Assembly (NCBI RefSeq): GCF_013155395.1
Contig: NZ_JABJWC010000017.1
Coordinates: forward strand, 1 to 64,000
Length of the DNA: 64,000 nt
DNA from: Komagataeibacter melomenusus
GTDB lineage: Bacteria; Pseudomonadota; Alphaproteobacteria; Acetobacterales; Acetobacteraceae
Direction: 5' to 3'
The notes below the pieces were generated by a model. That model was given only the letters and a program-made list of their open reading frames with translations, was not told the DNA's origin and did no database searches. The translations under genes and the position numbers were made by a program. Positions 1-10,112 of the stretch are shown piece after piece (position 1 is the stretch's first letter; each line of letters starts with the position of its first letter).

Positions 1-77
1 GGGGAAGTACATGCCTGTTCTCACATAAGGCACGGAGCCGCGCGGTATCGGGCGCGGGCTCCATGCGGCTGCTTGGC

Positions 78-446
78 TTACTGTTCGCCACTATCGGCGG
101 GGGAGGGGGTCTTGTTCCCGCCACGGCTGCTGCGCCCCTCTGAGCCGGGGTGGGTATGGCTGTGGCCATGCGGGGTGGCGCTGCCGGAAGGATCATTATT
201 GTCCGGCGGCTGCGTGCCGGGCTGTTCGCCCACGGTGCGCGGGTTGTTCCACAGCTTGTCCGACGGTTCGACGCGCTGGCCGTTCGTGGAGGTGGCCGAG
301 GGCGGGTTGCGCCCTACCTGCGAGGCCGCTGAATCCGCCGTGGGCGCAGGCCCGTTGTTGGGCATGGCCGATGACTGGGCTGCGGCAAGGGCGGGTACAC
401 TTGCCACGACGGCTGCAAGCAGGGTGGAATGCAGGATCTTTTTCAT
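78..446 (-). CDS. Small secreted hypothetical protein
   Basis: A 122-aa protein of unknown function. It opens with MKK, a hydrophobic stretch and an Ala-rich region ending AAAQ, a typical Sec signal peptide of about 23 residues, so it is probably periplasmic or exported. The mature part is low in hydrophobic residues and rich in Pro, Ser, Gly and Asn, with a His-rich HGHSHTH patch near residue 100 that could bind metal (inference). I chose the internal ATG at 446 because AAAGAAGA lies about 8 bases upstream and it places the signal peptide at the N terminus; an upstream start at 476 would add ten residues before it. No family recognised. Confidence 0.6.
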   Translation of the reverse strand: MKKILHSTLLAAVVASVPALAAAQSSAMPNNGPAPTADSAASQVGRNPPSATSTNGQRVEPSDKLWNNPRTVGEQPGTQPPDNNDPSGSATPHGHSHTHPGSEGRSSRGGNKTPSPADSGEQ

Positions 447-593
447 GGTTGTGTCTTCTTTCATCTGGGCATGCACCGCGCATTGAAGGCATCGCGCCCG
501 GCAAAGGGTGCATCATGCACCTGCCTGCCGTGCGAAGACTTCCATGCGGCCTGAATGCGGGTATGAATACCTGACGGACTGCCCGTTGCGCCG

Positions 594-851
594 TCAGGGC
601 TTGCGGGCGGGTGTCGCGCCCTGCTGGCCTGCGGGGCGGGCGTGTTTGTCGCGGCTTTCGGCGCAGTGCTGCTGCGGGCCCTTGTGGCTGGTGGCCTCGA
701 CCCGTTCGTCATTGTCGAGGCTGGATTCCGGCTCGTCCTCGCCCTTGCGGGGCTTGCCGTGCCCTTCAGCCTTCGGGGCGGCATGGCCTTCGTCCACGGG
801 GGTCGAAGGGGTAGGGCCGCCACGCGCGCGCTGGTGCGTAAGGTAAGACAT
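594..851 (-). CDS. Small hydrophilic hypothetical protein
   Basis: An 85-aa, strongly charged protein with many Lys, Glu, Asp, Arg, Gly and Pro residues and no hydrophobic segment, so it is probably cytoplasmic and largely disordered. The start is supported by a clear ribosome binding site (AGGACAGG, about 6 bases before the ATG). It lies on the same strand as the preceding small secreted gene, with about 150 bases between them. The composition resembles small stress-type or histone-like disordered proteins, but no motif allows a functional call. Confidence rests on the ribosome site. Confidence 0.5.
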   Translation of the reverse strand: MSYLTHQRARGGPTPSTPVDEGHAAPKAEGHGKPRKGEDEPESSLDNDERVEATSHKGPQQHCAESRDKHARPAGQQGATPARKP

Positions 852-1005
852 GATTCCTGTCCTTTATAGGAAGGCAGCAGTAAAAAACGCGTCTTTTCCT
901 GCTGTCAGTCAGTCAACGGCATACGCGTGGCATGGTTCGGGGCTTTTGCAGGGGTGGTGGTAAATTAATAAGTGATGCAACCGCGCCTCAAATCCACCCC
1001 GTCCA

Positions 1006-4000
1006 TCATGGATCTGGCTGCGGTGGCGGGCCGAGTGTCACGGTCACGCCATGGGTCGCGCCATCATCCACCATCCCGATCGCCTCGGTGGGGGGCAGGG
1101 CCGCGCCATCGAGCACAATATCGCGCACGCCCGTGCTGACATGCGCGGGGTTGCTGACCGTTATGGCGTAGGTGGCGGTGCGCCAGCGCAGCCGGGCCGT
1201 AAATCCGGGCCACCCGGGCGGAATGCACGGGTCAACGACCAGCTTCGTGCCCAGCACGCGCAGGCCGAGCAGGGTCTCCACGCCCACGCGCTGCATCCAC
1301 CCCGCTGACCCGGTGTACCATGACCAGCCGCCGCGGCCCACATGCGGCGGGCGGGAATAGATGTCGGCTGCGACGACATAGGGCTCCAGCCGGTAACGCG
1401 CGGCGGCGGCGGCGCTCAGGCTGTGGTTGATGGGGTTGATGATGTGCAGCAGGGCATGCGCCTGCGCGCCGTCGCCCAGGGCGGCGATGGCCATGACGGT
1501 CCACAGGGCGGCATGGGTGTACTGGCCGCCATTTTCGCGTATGCCGGGCGGGTAGCCACGAATATAGCCCGGATCAGGGCCAATGCTATCAAAGGGCGGG
1601 GCAAGCACCAGCACCAGCCCTTCATCGGCGCGGACCAGGCGTGCGCGCACCGAGCGCATGGCATGGGCCACCCGGTCGGGCGCCCCCACGCCGGACAGCA
1701 CCGACCAGGACTGGGATATGGCATCGATCTGGCATTCAGCACTGGTGTGCGATCCCAGTGGCGTGCCGTCGTCAAAATAGGCGCGCAGGTACCAGTCGCC
1801 ATCCCATGTGGCTTCAAGCGCCACGGCAAGGGCCTGCCTGTGGGCTTCCCACGCCTGCGCGCGCGCGTTTTCACCCCGGTCGCGGGCCAGTGGAATGAAG
1901 GCGCCCAGCGCCGCATGCACGAACCAGCCCAGCCACACGCTCTCGCCCCGGCCATGCTCGCCCACGCGGTTCATGCCATCGTTCCAGTCGCCCGTGCCCA
2001 TCAGCGGCAGGCCGTGCGCGCCCGTGGCCAGTGCCTGATCCAGCGCGCGGGCGCAGTGCTCGAACAGCGTGCCTGCCTGTGACGAGACATCCGGGATCAT
2101 GAAGCGGTCATGTTCTTCAATGGGCAGGGGCGGCGCTTCGAGGAAGGGGATGATCTCGTCAAGCACGCCCGTATCTCCCGTCGTGCTGACATAATGCGCC
2201 ACCGTATAGGCCAGCCACGCCCGGTCATCGGAGATATGGGTGCGCACGCCCGCGCCGGTCTGTGGCAGCCACCAGTGCTGCACGTCGCCTTCCACGAACT
2301 GGCGGCTGGCGGCGCGCAGAAGGTGGGCGCGCACGGCTTCGGGGCGGCATAGCGCCAGTGCCATGCCATCTTGCAACTGGTCGCGAAAGCCATAGGCCCC
2401 GCTGGCCTGATAGAAGCCTGCCCGCGCCCACACCCGGCTGGCCAGGGTCTGGTACAGCAGCCAGCCATTGAGCATGATGTCGAGCGAGCGGTCGGGCGTG
2501 CTGACCTGTATGGAGCCGGTCACCTGTTCCCACTGGCGGGTTGCGGCTTCAAGCACGCGGTCAAGGTTGGCCGTACGGTAGTGGGTGATGAGGCGGCGGG
2601 CCTCGGCCTCGTTTTCGCCTTCACCGAGCAGAAAGACGATCTCTACACGGCCGCCCGGTGGCACGGTGGCCATGGTCTGCACCACGCCACACGGGTCCAG
2701 CCCCGCGCCGGTGCGGCCCTGCACGCCATTGGGGCGGGTGAAGGCGGCAGGGTTTTCCACCGTGCCGTTGCGCCCGATAAAGGCCGTGCGGTCCCCCGAG
2801 CTTGCACTCAGGTAGCCGCCCATATCGGCAAAGGCGACCCGCCCGGCATAGTCCGCCTGCCAGCGGTTATGTGCGAACAGCGCCCCCGTCTCGCCGTCGC
2901 GTTCGGTCAGGATGAAAGGGGCGGCCCTGCTGCGCGCGGGGCCAAGCACCCATTCCACATAGGCCGTGACCGACAGGGTGCGTGGCTGGGCCGAGAGGTT
3001 GCGCAACTGTATGCGCGTGATCTTGACCGGATCGGCGGGTGGCACGTACTGCACCAGCGTGCTGGCAATGCCGTGGGCCACGCGGTCCTGCCGTGTGTAG
3101 CCACGCCCGTGGCGGGTAACATAGGTTGCCGCCGCGTCGCGCCGTGTCGCGGCACTCGGGCACCACAGCGTGCCGCTGTTCTCGTCGCGCAGGTAGAGGA
3201 TCTCGCCGCTATGGTCGCTGACCGGGTCGTTCGACCACGGCGTGATCTGGTGCTCGCGGCTGTTGCCCGACCAGGTATGGCCGCTGCCTTCCGCCGTGAC
3301 CTGAAAGCCGAAGGTCTCGTTGGTGATGATGTTGACCCACGGTGCGGGCGTGGTCTGGCCGGGGCCAAGCACGATCACGTATTCGCGCCCGTCCTGCGCA
3401 AATCCGCCATGCCCGTTGAAGAATTCAAGCGCAGGCACGGGCGGCACGGCAAAGGCGGTGGCAGGCTGGCGCGGCACGGGGGGCGCAGGGGGGCCGGAGC
3501 GTGCCTGCGGGGCTGCGGCCTGGTCAAGCTGTTCGGCCAGCCCCTGGCCTGCCACCAGCACCACGCGCGCAACCGAAAGGATCAGGTCCAGCACCACGGG
3601 GGTGATGAGGTCGGCGCGCAGCACGCGCACCGAACCCGCCGTACTGGCCGAGCGCGGGGTTGCATGCACCATCTGGTCGAGTGCCACCTGCAGGTCCTGC
3701 ATGTAGGAGGACGGGTGTTCGTTAAGGATGACAAGGTCCACCGCCACCTGCTTGAGGCGCAGATATTCCTGCGCTACCAGCAGCAGGCGCACCAGGGCCG
3801 TGTCATCTGCCGCCCTGATGCGCAGCACGAGCAGCGGCAGGTCGCCTGAAATGCCCTGCGCCCACAGCAGTGGCTGTGGCCCGGCCCCGCGGGCAATGGT
3901 CGCGGCATCGGCACGCAGGGCGGGGCCTGCGTAAAGGATGTGGGCGGCAAGGCGCTGGAACAGATCCGCCGTGGCGGGGCTGATGTCGAGATGGCGCAAC

Positions 4001-7000
4001 TGCACCTGTGCCTGCGTCCAGGCCAGCGTGCGTACGCGCTCGAAGGCCGCGGCGTCCTGATGGGTGTCGATCATGTCCAGCAGGGCGGCGCGGGTGGGGG
4101 CGGCCATGGTCCACAGCGTGATGCGCGCCATCGCACCGGGCCGGATGGAGAACGTGGCGCGGAGGGCGAAAGCAGGGTCGAGCACCGTGCCGGTCGTACC
4201 CGACAGGCGCGCGCGCGGGTTCAGGGCGGCAGGGTCATGCACATCATGGCGGCGACCGATAAAGCGGGCGCGGTCGGTCTCCACCTCGATCGCGCTGTCA
4301 CACACCGCCATATGCGCCACCCATATCCCGTCTTCATCTGGCGCGCGCCTGCGGCGGGTGGCGATCAGGGCGCGGGCTTCGGGCAGGTAGTCGGTCTGCA
4401 CGAACAGCTTGGTGAAGGCGGGGTGCGCCAGGTCGGCATCCTGCCCCAGCAGGGCCAGCTCGCCGTAGCTCGTGATCTCGAGATCCATCGCCTCGCTGCC
4501 GGCGTTGTAGAGAGAAAGCTGGCGGGCCTCGGCGTCATCCTCGGCGGAGACGAATATCTCCAGCGTCGTGGTCAGGTTGCCGTCGCGGCGGGCGAACTCG
4601 GCGCGGTCTTCATGAAAGGCCACGCCATATTCATCCGGCCGTGCGGCGACTGGCTGTGCCGTGGCGGACCACACCCGGCCCGTGCCCCGGTCGCGCAGGT
4701 AGATGTACTGGCCGTATTCATCACATGTCATGTCCTCGCGCCAGCGCGTGATGGCGTGGCCGAGCCAGCGGCTGTAGCCTGACCCCGCCGCCGTGAGCAT
4801 GACCGTGTACCGCCCGTTGGACAGCAGGTGCGTGACCGGCTGCGCCGTGTCGGCCCGGTCAAGGTAACGGCCTGCGGGCATGGTGATCGTCTGCACCGGG
4901 GCCTTGCTGTCATCCTCGAGCGGCAGGGGGCGGGCCACGGCGCCCCGGCGCGGCGCGCGCTCCTGCAGCAGCAGTTCGGCCGAGGCCATGAGCGGATCAT
5001 CATGAAAGCGCGTGCGCATGATGCCCCCCATCAGCGTATCGGCCACGGCCAGGATCGACATGCCCTGATGGTGCGCCATATAGGCCCGTATGATGGCGAC
5101 AGGACTACGGTCCGGCACGCGGCCGGGCGTGTAGTCGAGGGATTCATAAAAGCCGTACCGGCCCAGCGCGCCGGTTTTTTCCAGCACGTACAGATTGGCC
5201 ACCGCCTTCTGCGGGTCGACCATGGCGGCGAGTGCCGTGGCGTAGGGGGCCACGACCCGGTCAAGCCCCAGCCCGCGCTTGAGTCCCAGCCCCGGCACGC
5301 CGAAGTTGGAATACTGATAGGTATATTCCAGGTCGCGCACGTTATAGGCGGATTCCGATATGCCCCACGGCAGGCCGCGGGCCTGCCCGTAGGCGATCTG
5401 GCGCTGCACGATCAGCGTATTGGTCTGCTCGAGCAGGCTGCCCATGGGCGCGCGCATGACCAGCGAGGGCATGAGATATTCAAACATCGACCCCGACCAC
5501 GACACCAGCGCCGCCCCGTTGCCCACCGGCGTGATGGAGCGGCCAAGGCGGAACCAGTCCTGTGCGGGCATGTCGCCCTTGGCGATGGCGAAAAACACCG
5601 CCAGCCGCGCCTCCGAGGCCAGCAGGTCGTAGCAGTTCGTATCCTGCGTGTCCTCCGCCACGAGGTAGCCGATCGAGAGCAGCTTGCGCGCCGGGTCGCA
5701 CAGGAACCTGAAATCCATCTCCTGCGCCATGCGCCGCGCTGCCTGCGCGATTGCGGCAAGGCGCGGACCAAGGGTTGCGTGCAGGTCAGGGTCGAGGTCA
5801 CGCTGGTGGCTCTCCAGCGTGCGCAGCGGGGCCGCGATCCAGAACAGCAGGTCGGTTGCGGTGTCAGGCGCCGTGTCGGGCAGGTTGCTGTACAGCACGT
5901 CGGCATGGTCCACCCCGGCTGCCGCCTGGCGGCGCAGGCGGGCCAGTTCCGCGTCTGACCGGGGGGCGGTATCGGCCAGGACCGCGTTTTTGAGCCCCAT
6001 GAGCAGGCGCAGCAACTGCCGCTCGGGGGCGCTGTGATTGCGGCGTGCGCCGTTGCTGAAGGTAAGGTCGGCCATGGCGATGTTCAGCGCATCGGCCATG
6101 CCTGCCCGCCAGGGATCGGTTTCCGGCCCGCGTTCGGCCCAGCGCTGGCACGCGCTGGCCAGCGCAATGAGGTGACCGGCCATGTTGCCGCTATCCACGC
6201 TCGAGACATAGGCGGGATCAAGCGGGCGCAGGTCATCGGTGGCGTACCAGTTGTAAAAATGCCCCCGGTAGCGTGGCATGCGGGCGAGGGTGGCGAAGGT
6301 TGCCTCCAGCCGGGCCACGGTATCAGCCAGTCCCGCCCAGCCAAAATCATGCGCGCTGATGGTGCACAGGAGGTAAAGGCCGATATTGGTGGGCGAGGTG
6401 CGGCGTGCCAGCAGGGGGGTGGGGTCTTCCTGAAAATTGTCGGGCGGCAGCATGTTGTCGGCAGGGGTGACATAGGTCTCGAAAAAGCGCCACGTGCGCC
6501 GCGCCGTCATGCGCAGGGCGCGGATATCGGTGCGCGAGGGGCGCGAGCGCGCGGCAATGACCGGCGTGCGGCTGGCCCACATGGCGATGGCGGGCGAAAG
6601 CCCCCACAGCACCGCCACCGGCACGCATAAAAACAGGCTCCACGGCGCCCACAGGCTGGTGGCACACGTCATGCCACCCGCCAGCACCGGGCCGGACAGC
6701 ATGTGCCCGTAATACCCCGCAAGGCCGGGGCGCATGCGCCCGCCCAACTGGTCGGCGGGCACCCATTGCAGCATGTTCCGCCCTGTCATGAACACGCGCA
6801 CCAGCGTGCGCCCGATCGCATCCATCATGAGGCTGGCCTGATGGGCGAGGAAAGTGATGTTGAGGAAGGTCATCACCCCTGCCTCGGCGCTGGCGGCGCC
6901 CAGCACGCTGAAATAGCTGCGCAGCGTGATCCATTCCCGCCGGGGCACGAGGTCGGCCAGCACGGGCAGGTAGGCGGGCAGGGCAAGGGCCAGCAGCATG

Positions 7001-9561
7001 AAGGTGGTCCAGACAAGGGCCATGTGGAAAGGCAGGAACCACGCCCCTGCCAGTGCGGCAAGCGCCAGCGGCATGCTGAGCGTGCGGCGCAGGTTGTCGA
7101 GCATCTTCCACCGCGCGATGCCCGAAACATGGCTGCGTGGCGTGTGGCCCGCGCCCGACACGATCCAGGGCAGAAGCTGCCAGTCGCCGCGTGTCCAGCG
7201 ATGAAGGCGCTGGGCGGCGACAAGGTAGTCGGTAGGAAAATCTTCCACCACCTCGATGTCCGACACCAGCCCCGCGCGGGCGAAAATGCCCTCGAACAGG
7301 TCGTGGCTGAGCAGCGTGGAGTCCGGCACGCGCTGGTCCAGCGCCGCCTCGAAGGCATCGATGTCGTATATGCCCTTGCCGGCATATGAGCCTTCGCCAA
7401 ACATGTCCTGGTACAGGTCGGACACGGCGGCGGAATAGGCGTCTATGCCGCTGGCGCTGGCATAGATGCGCTGGAACAGCGTGCTGTGGTGGCCCACCGG
7501 CAGCGCCGGTGTGACCCGTGGCTGGAGGATGGCATAGCCTTCATGCACCCGGCCCGATACGGGGTCGAAGCGCGGGGCATTGAGCGGGTGGGCGATCTTG
7601 CCGATCAGGCGGCGCACGGTTTCAAGCGGCAGGCGCGTGTCGGCATCGAGCGTGATGATGTATTTTATGGCCTGCGGCAGGGCGGCAGGGGCTGGCATGA
7701 AGGTGGTGTCGGTCGCGCCGCGCAGCAGGCGGTTGAGTTCATGCAGCTTGCCGCGCTTGCGCTCCCAGCCCATCCATGCCTGCTCGCTTTCCACCCACAC
7801 CCGCCTGCGGTGCAGCACGAAAAAGCGCGTGCCGCCGGGGGCGGGGCCATATCTGTGGTTGAGTTTTTCCACCCCCGCCAGCACGGCGGCCAGCAGGGGC
7901 TGGTCATCGGGCGTGTCTGGCGTGGGGCTGTCGGGCCAGTCGGTCAGGAGGGCGAAGTGAACTTCATCATCACGCGTGGCGAGGTAATGCACCTCAAGGC
8001 GGGCCAGCAGGGCGGCCACGGTGGCGGGCGCGGTGAGCAGCGCGGGCACCACCACCATGCTGCGCCGGGCATGTCCAATCCCCTCCCGGAACTCAAGCCC
8101 CGGCAGGGCGGTGGCCTGTATGACCTCAAGCGCCAGGCGGTTCACGCACGCCACCGCCGCCTCGGATGCGGGCACGAAGGCAAGGGCCGCCAGCAGCCAT
8201 GAATTGCCCCCCATGGCGGCATCGCACAGCCAGAGCGGCACGGCGAGGAACAGCAGCGTCAGCGCGGTGACGACAATGCTGTAGGCCGTAATGCCGCGTG
8301 CGCAGAATGCCCTGACCAGCGTGAGTTTCAGGGGCGGGCGGAAACCGATGGCCTCCTCCAGTTGCGCCCGTCCCGCCATGAGCAGGTAATAGCCGGGATC
8401 GGCGCGGCGGGAGTCATCCGGTGTGGCGGCCTGCGCCTGCCGCGCCAGGGCGAGCGCGCGTTCGGCTATGGCGATTTCACCCAGTTCGCTGCCGCGTGCC
8501 AGTTCCTCTATGGCCTTGCGATACAGGTCACGGCTGGCAAAATCGGCCCTGGTGAAGCTGTCATAGGCCGCAAACACCCGGTTGACGAGGCAGACCCGCT
8601 CGAACGCCTCGGTCCAGTCAAACCCCGCGATCAGGCGCAGGCTGGTGATGATGTTGCGGATGGTGGCGTTGAACGCGCCCTGTTCAAGCAGGTCATCGCG
8701 CACGGCGTTGTCCATGCTGGTGCCCCGGTCGGCCAGGCGCTGGGCCAGCCAGATCAGGGCGGGGTCCCTGTCCGGGTCCAGCCCGCGCGAGCGGTGGGCA
8801 AGCTGGGCGGTAAAGGCATGGGTGAGCGTGTGGGGCGCCACCGAGGCAAGCAGGGCGGACAGGGCGGCGGGCGTGTCCTGGCGGCAGGCCGCAAGCCGGT
8901 CGGCCAGGGCATCGGCTTCGCGCCTGCTGGCATTGTTGGCCATGATGGCGCCCGTAACCCGCCGCAGGTTCTCGATCAGCACGATGCGCAGCGTGATGGA
9001 TACGGCCCACAATTCGCCAATGTTCAGTGGCGTGACACTCTGGTAGGCCAGCAGGTAGGCGTAGAGCATGGCGGGCTGGATGTTGCTGTCGGTATGCGCC
9101 ACGAACGCCCACGCTACGCCAAATACGCGCGGCAGGCCCGCAAACGGTCCACCCGCCAGCTTGGGCAGGCGCGCGTAATAGCCCGGCGGCAGGTCGAGGT
9201 CCGTCTCGCGGATCTGCATGTCGATCAGGGCATAGTTGTCGGCCAGCCACTGGGCGGCGGGGGTCAGTTGCCTGCCTGCCTGCATGGCCTCGGCTATGCG
9301 CACGTCCGCCGCGCGCAGAAAGGCGCTGTTCTGCGCCAGCCTGCGTGACAGGGGCTGCCCGTATCCGCGTGGGTCAGGGGTTATGGCCTGGGCTGCGGCC
9401 AGGCTTCTGGCATGGGCTTCGAGCCGTTCGGGGCCAAAAATCTCGCCCCTGATCGGCGTGGCATCGTCCTGCCATGCCGGTCGGACGGCCCACCGGGGCA
9501 GGCGCGCCAGCCAGGAGCGCAACGCACCACCGGGTCGAGAGGGGCGTGTGGTGGCGTTCAT
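1006..9561 (-). CDS. ndvB: Cyclic beta-1,2-glucan synthase (NdvB/ChvB type)
   Basis: A 2851-aa inner-membrane enzyme that builds cyclic beta-1,2-glucan from UDP-glucose; the length is close to the roughly 2800 aa usual for the family. Order of domains: cytoplasmic N-terminal region; membrane segments around residues 410-460; a GT84 glycosyltransferase centre with DADTRLP near residue 637, an acceptor region with DLFEG and a RGDWQLLPW motif; more membrane segments near 825-1010; then the large C-terminal half with two carbohydrate-binding repeats and a GH94 phosphorylase-like domain carrying GDWNDG near residue 2524, where the catalytic Asp of GH94 enzymes lies. In rhizobia and Brucella the product is a periplasmic osmoprotectant and host-interaction glucan (family knowledge). 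Start at 9561 is chosen because GGAG lies 8 bases upstream; the frame stays open to 9975, giving Pro/Arg-rich extra residues unlike any domain. No transporter of the NdvA type is adjacent. Confidence 0.93.
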   Translation of the reverse strand: MNATTRPSRPGGALRSWLARLPRWAVRPAWQDDATPIRGEIFGPERLEAHARSLAAAQAITPDPRGYGQPLSRRLAQNSAFLRAADVRIAEAMQAGRQLTPAAQWLADNYALIDMQIRETDLDLPPGYYARLPKLAGGPFAGLPRVFGVAWAFVAHTDSNIQPAMLYAYLLAYQSVTPLNIGELWAVSITLRIVLIENLRRVTGAIMANNASRREADALADRLAACRQDTPAALSALLASVAPHTLTHAFTAQLAHRSRGLDPDRDPALIWLAQRLADRGTSMDNAVRDDLLEQGAFNATIRNIITSLRLIAGFDWTEAFERVCLVNRVFAAYDSFTRADFASRDLYRKAIEELARGSELGEIAIAERALALARQAQAATPDDSRRADPGYYLLMAGRAQLEEAIGFRPPLKLTLVRAFCARGITAYSIVVTALTLLFLAVPLWLCDAAMGGNSWLLAALAFVPASEAAVACVNRLALEVIQATALPGLEFREGIGHARRSMVVVPALLTAPATVAALLARLEVHYLATRDDEVHFALLTDWPDSPTPDTPDDQPLLAAVLAGVEKLNHRYGPAPGGTRFFVLHRRRVWVESEQAWMGWERKRGKLHELNRLLRGATDTTFMPAPAALPQAIKYIITLDADTRLPLETVRRLIGKIAHPLNAPRFDPVSGRVHEGYAILQPRVTPALPVGHHSTLFQRIYASASGIDAYSAAVSDLYQDMFGEGSYAGKGIYDIDAFEAALDQRVPDSTLLSHDLFEGIFARAGLVSDIEVVEDFPTDYLVAAQRLHRWTRGDWQLLPWIVSGAGHTPRSHVSGIARWKMLDNLRRTLSMPLALAALAGAWFLPFHMALVWTTFMLLALALPAYLPVLADLVPRREWITLRSYFSVLGAASAEAGVMTFLNITFLAHQASLMMDAIGRTLVRVFMTGRNMLQWVPADQLGGRMRPGLAGYYGHMLSGPVLAGGMTCATSLWAPWSLFLCVPVAVLWGLSPAIAMWASRTPVIAARSRPSRTDIRALRMTARRTWRFFETYVTPADNMLPPDNFQEDPTPLLARRTSPTNIGLYLLCTISAHDFGWAGLADTVARLEATFATLARMPRYRGHFYNWYATDDLRPLDPAYVSSVDSGNMAGHLIALASACQRWAERGPETDPWRAGMADALNIAMADLTFSNGARRNHSAPERQLLRLLMGLKNAVLADTAPRSDAELARLRRQAAAGVDHADVLYSNLPDTAPDTATDLLFWIAAPLRTLESHQRDLDPDLHATLGPRLAAIAQAARRMAQEMDFRFLCDPARKLLSIGYLVAEDTQDTNCYDLLASEARLAVFFAIAKGDMPAQDWFRLGRSITPVGNGAALVSWSGSMFEYLMPSLVMRAPMGSLLEQTNTLIVQRQIAYGQARGLPWGISESAYNVRDLEYTYQYSNFGVPGLGLKRGLGLDRVVAPYATALAAMVDPQKAVANLYVLEKTGALGRYGFYESLDYTPGRVPDRSPVAIIRAYMAHHQGMSILAVADTLMGGIMRTRFHDDPLMASAELLLQERAPRRGAVARPLPLEDDSKAPVQTITMPAGRYLDRADTAQPVTHLLSNGRYTVMLTAAGSGYSRWLGHAITRWREDMTCDEYGQYIYLRDRGTGRVWSATAQPVAARPDEYGVAFHEDRAEFARRDGNLTTTLEIFVSAEDDAEARQLSLYNAGSEAMDLEITSYGELALLGQDADLAHPAFTKLFVQTDYLPEARALIATRRRRAPDEDGIWVAHMAVCDSAIEVETDRARFIGRRHDVHDPAALNPRARLSGTTGTVLDPAFALRATFSIRPGAMARITLWTMAAPTRAALLDMIDTHQDAAAFERVRTLAWTQAQVQLRHLDISPATADLFQRLAAHILYAGPALRADAATIARGAGPQPLLWAQGISGDLPLLVLRIRAADDTALVRLLLVAQEYLRLKQVAVDLVILNEHPSSYMQDLQVALDQMVHATPRSASTAGSVRVLRADLITPVVLDLILSVARVVLVAGQGLAEQLDQAAAPQARSGPPAPPVPRQPATAFAVPPVPALEFFNGHGGFAQDGREYVIVLGPGQTTPAPWVNIITNETFGFQVTAEGSGHTWSGNSREHQITPWSNDPVSDHSGEILYLRDENSGTLWCPSAATRRDAAATYVTRHGRGYTRQDRVAHGIASTLVQYVPPADPVKITRIQLRNLSAQPRTLSVTAYVEWVLGPARSRAAPFILTERDGETGALFAHNRWQADYAGRVAFADMGGYLSASSGDRTAFIGRNGTVENPAAFTRPNGVQGRTGAGLDPCGVVQTMATVPPGGRVEIVFLLGEGENEAEARRLITHYRTANLDRVLEAATRQWEQVTGSIQVSTPDRSLDIMLNGWLLYQTLASRVWARAGFYQASGAYGFRDQLQDGMALALCRPEAVRAHLLRAASRQFVEGDVQHWWLPQTGAGVRTHISDDRAWLAYTVAHYVSTTGDTGVLDEIIPFLEAPPLPIEEHDRFMIPDVSSQAGTLFEHCARALDQALATGAHGLPLMGTGDWNDGMNRVGEHGRGESVWLGWFVHAALGAFIPLARDRGENARAQAWEAHRQALAVALEATWDGDWYLRAYFDDGTPLGSHTSAECQIDAISQSWSVLSGVGAPDRVAHAMRSVRARLVRADEGLVLVLAPPFDSIGPDPGYIRGYPPGIRENGGQYTHAALWTVMAIAALGDGAQAHALLHIINPINHSLSAAAAARYRLEPYVVAADIYSRPPHVGRGGWSWYTGSAGWMQRVGVETLLGLRVLGTKLVVDPCIPPGWPGFTARLRWRTATYAITVSNPAHVSTGVRDIVLDGAALPPTEAIGMVDDGATHGVTVTLGPPPQPDP

Positions 9562-9616
9562 GTCATGCTCCAGCCGGGGGCGTGGGGGCTGTGAACCGCC
9601 ACGCGCCCGCGTGTTT

Positions 9617-9799
9617 TCATTTGCGGAAAAGGCTTTTCCTTGTCTGTTGCGCCTGGGGGGCGAGAAGATGCGACAGGCAAGGCCTGGCTTGTGCCGGCGG
9701 CGTATCGGGGCGCGCGGGCGCCTGCGTGCGGGATGGGGGGCCTGCTGCGGCCCCGGGCTTGTCCGGGCCGTTTGCCGGGCGGGTGCGGGGTGCATCCAT
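9617..9799 (-). CDS. Possible leader ORF upstream of the glucan synthase
   Basis: A 60-codon frame starting MDAPRT that ends 55 bases before the glucan synthase start. Its ATG has the best ribosome binding site in the region (AAAGGAGG, 7 bases upstream), better than that of the large gene itself. The peptide is Pro/Ala/Arg/Gln-rich without a signal peptide or membrane segment. A second ATG four bases later is in the frame of the large gene, so this site could instead be a longer start for the synthase. I cannot tell whether it is a real small protein, a translated leader that controls the synthase, or chance. Confidence 0.35.
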   Translation of the reverse strand: MDAPRTRPANGPDKPGAAAGPPSRTQAPARPDTPPAQARPCLSHLLAPQAQQTRKSLFRK

Positions 9800-9834
9800 C
9801 GGCTGTCCTCCTTTGTCTGGAGCGGGTGGGCAGA

Positions 9835-9882
9835 TGTAAAGGTGAAGGTGTATCCGGGTGTAAAGGTGAAGGTGTATCCGGG
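9835..9882. repeat. Two perfect 24-bp tandem copies upstream of ndvB
   Basis: The 24-base unit at 9835-9858 is repeated exactly at 9859-9882. Its core reads GGTGAAGGTGTATCC. It lies about 30 bases upstream of the strong ribosome site near 9805 and about 270 bases before the synthase start. It may be a duplicated regulator site or simple slippage; the length is a multiple of three. Confidence 0.85.
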
Positions 9883-10112
9883 GCAGGGGCCGTGGGCACG
9901 GGGGCTGCCTGCATGACATGAACGGCTGGCATGCGGCGCCGTTTCATGGCGGCGGCGGTATTTTATTTCATCCATGCCTTCATGATTGGCTTAATGGTGT
10001 AACGGGACACCAAAAAGACATGAATTATTTTCGATCATGGCCATGAATATTTTGTCAGATACCGATGGCGCGGCCTGTGCGTTAAGGGGGGGCAGGCCCG
10101 GCTGAGACAGGT

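Noticed and set aside
2371-3849. 492-codon plus-strand frame inside the glucan synthase
   Set aside because: It is antisense to the GH94 half, which has family motifs throughout.
9562-9975. Longer N terminus of the glucan synthase
   Set aside because: The extra 138 residues encode the tandem repeat and Pro/Arg-rich sequence unlike family N termini.
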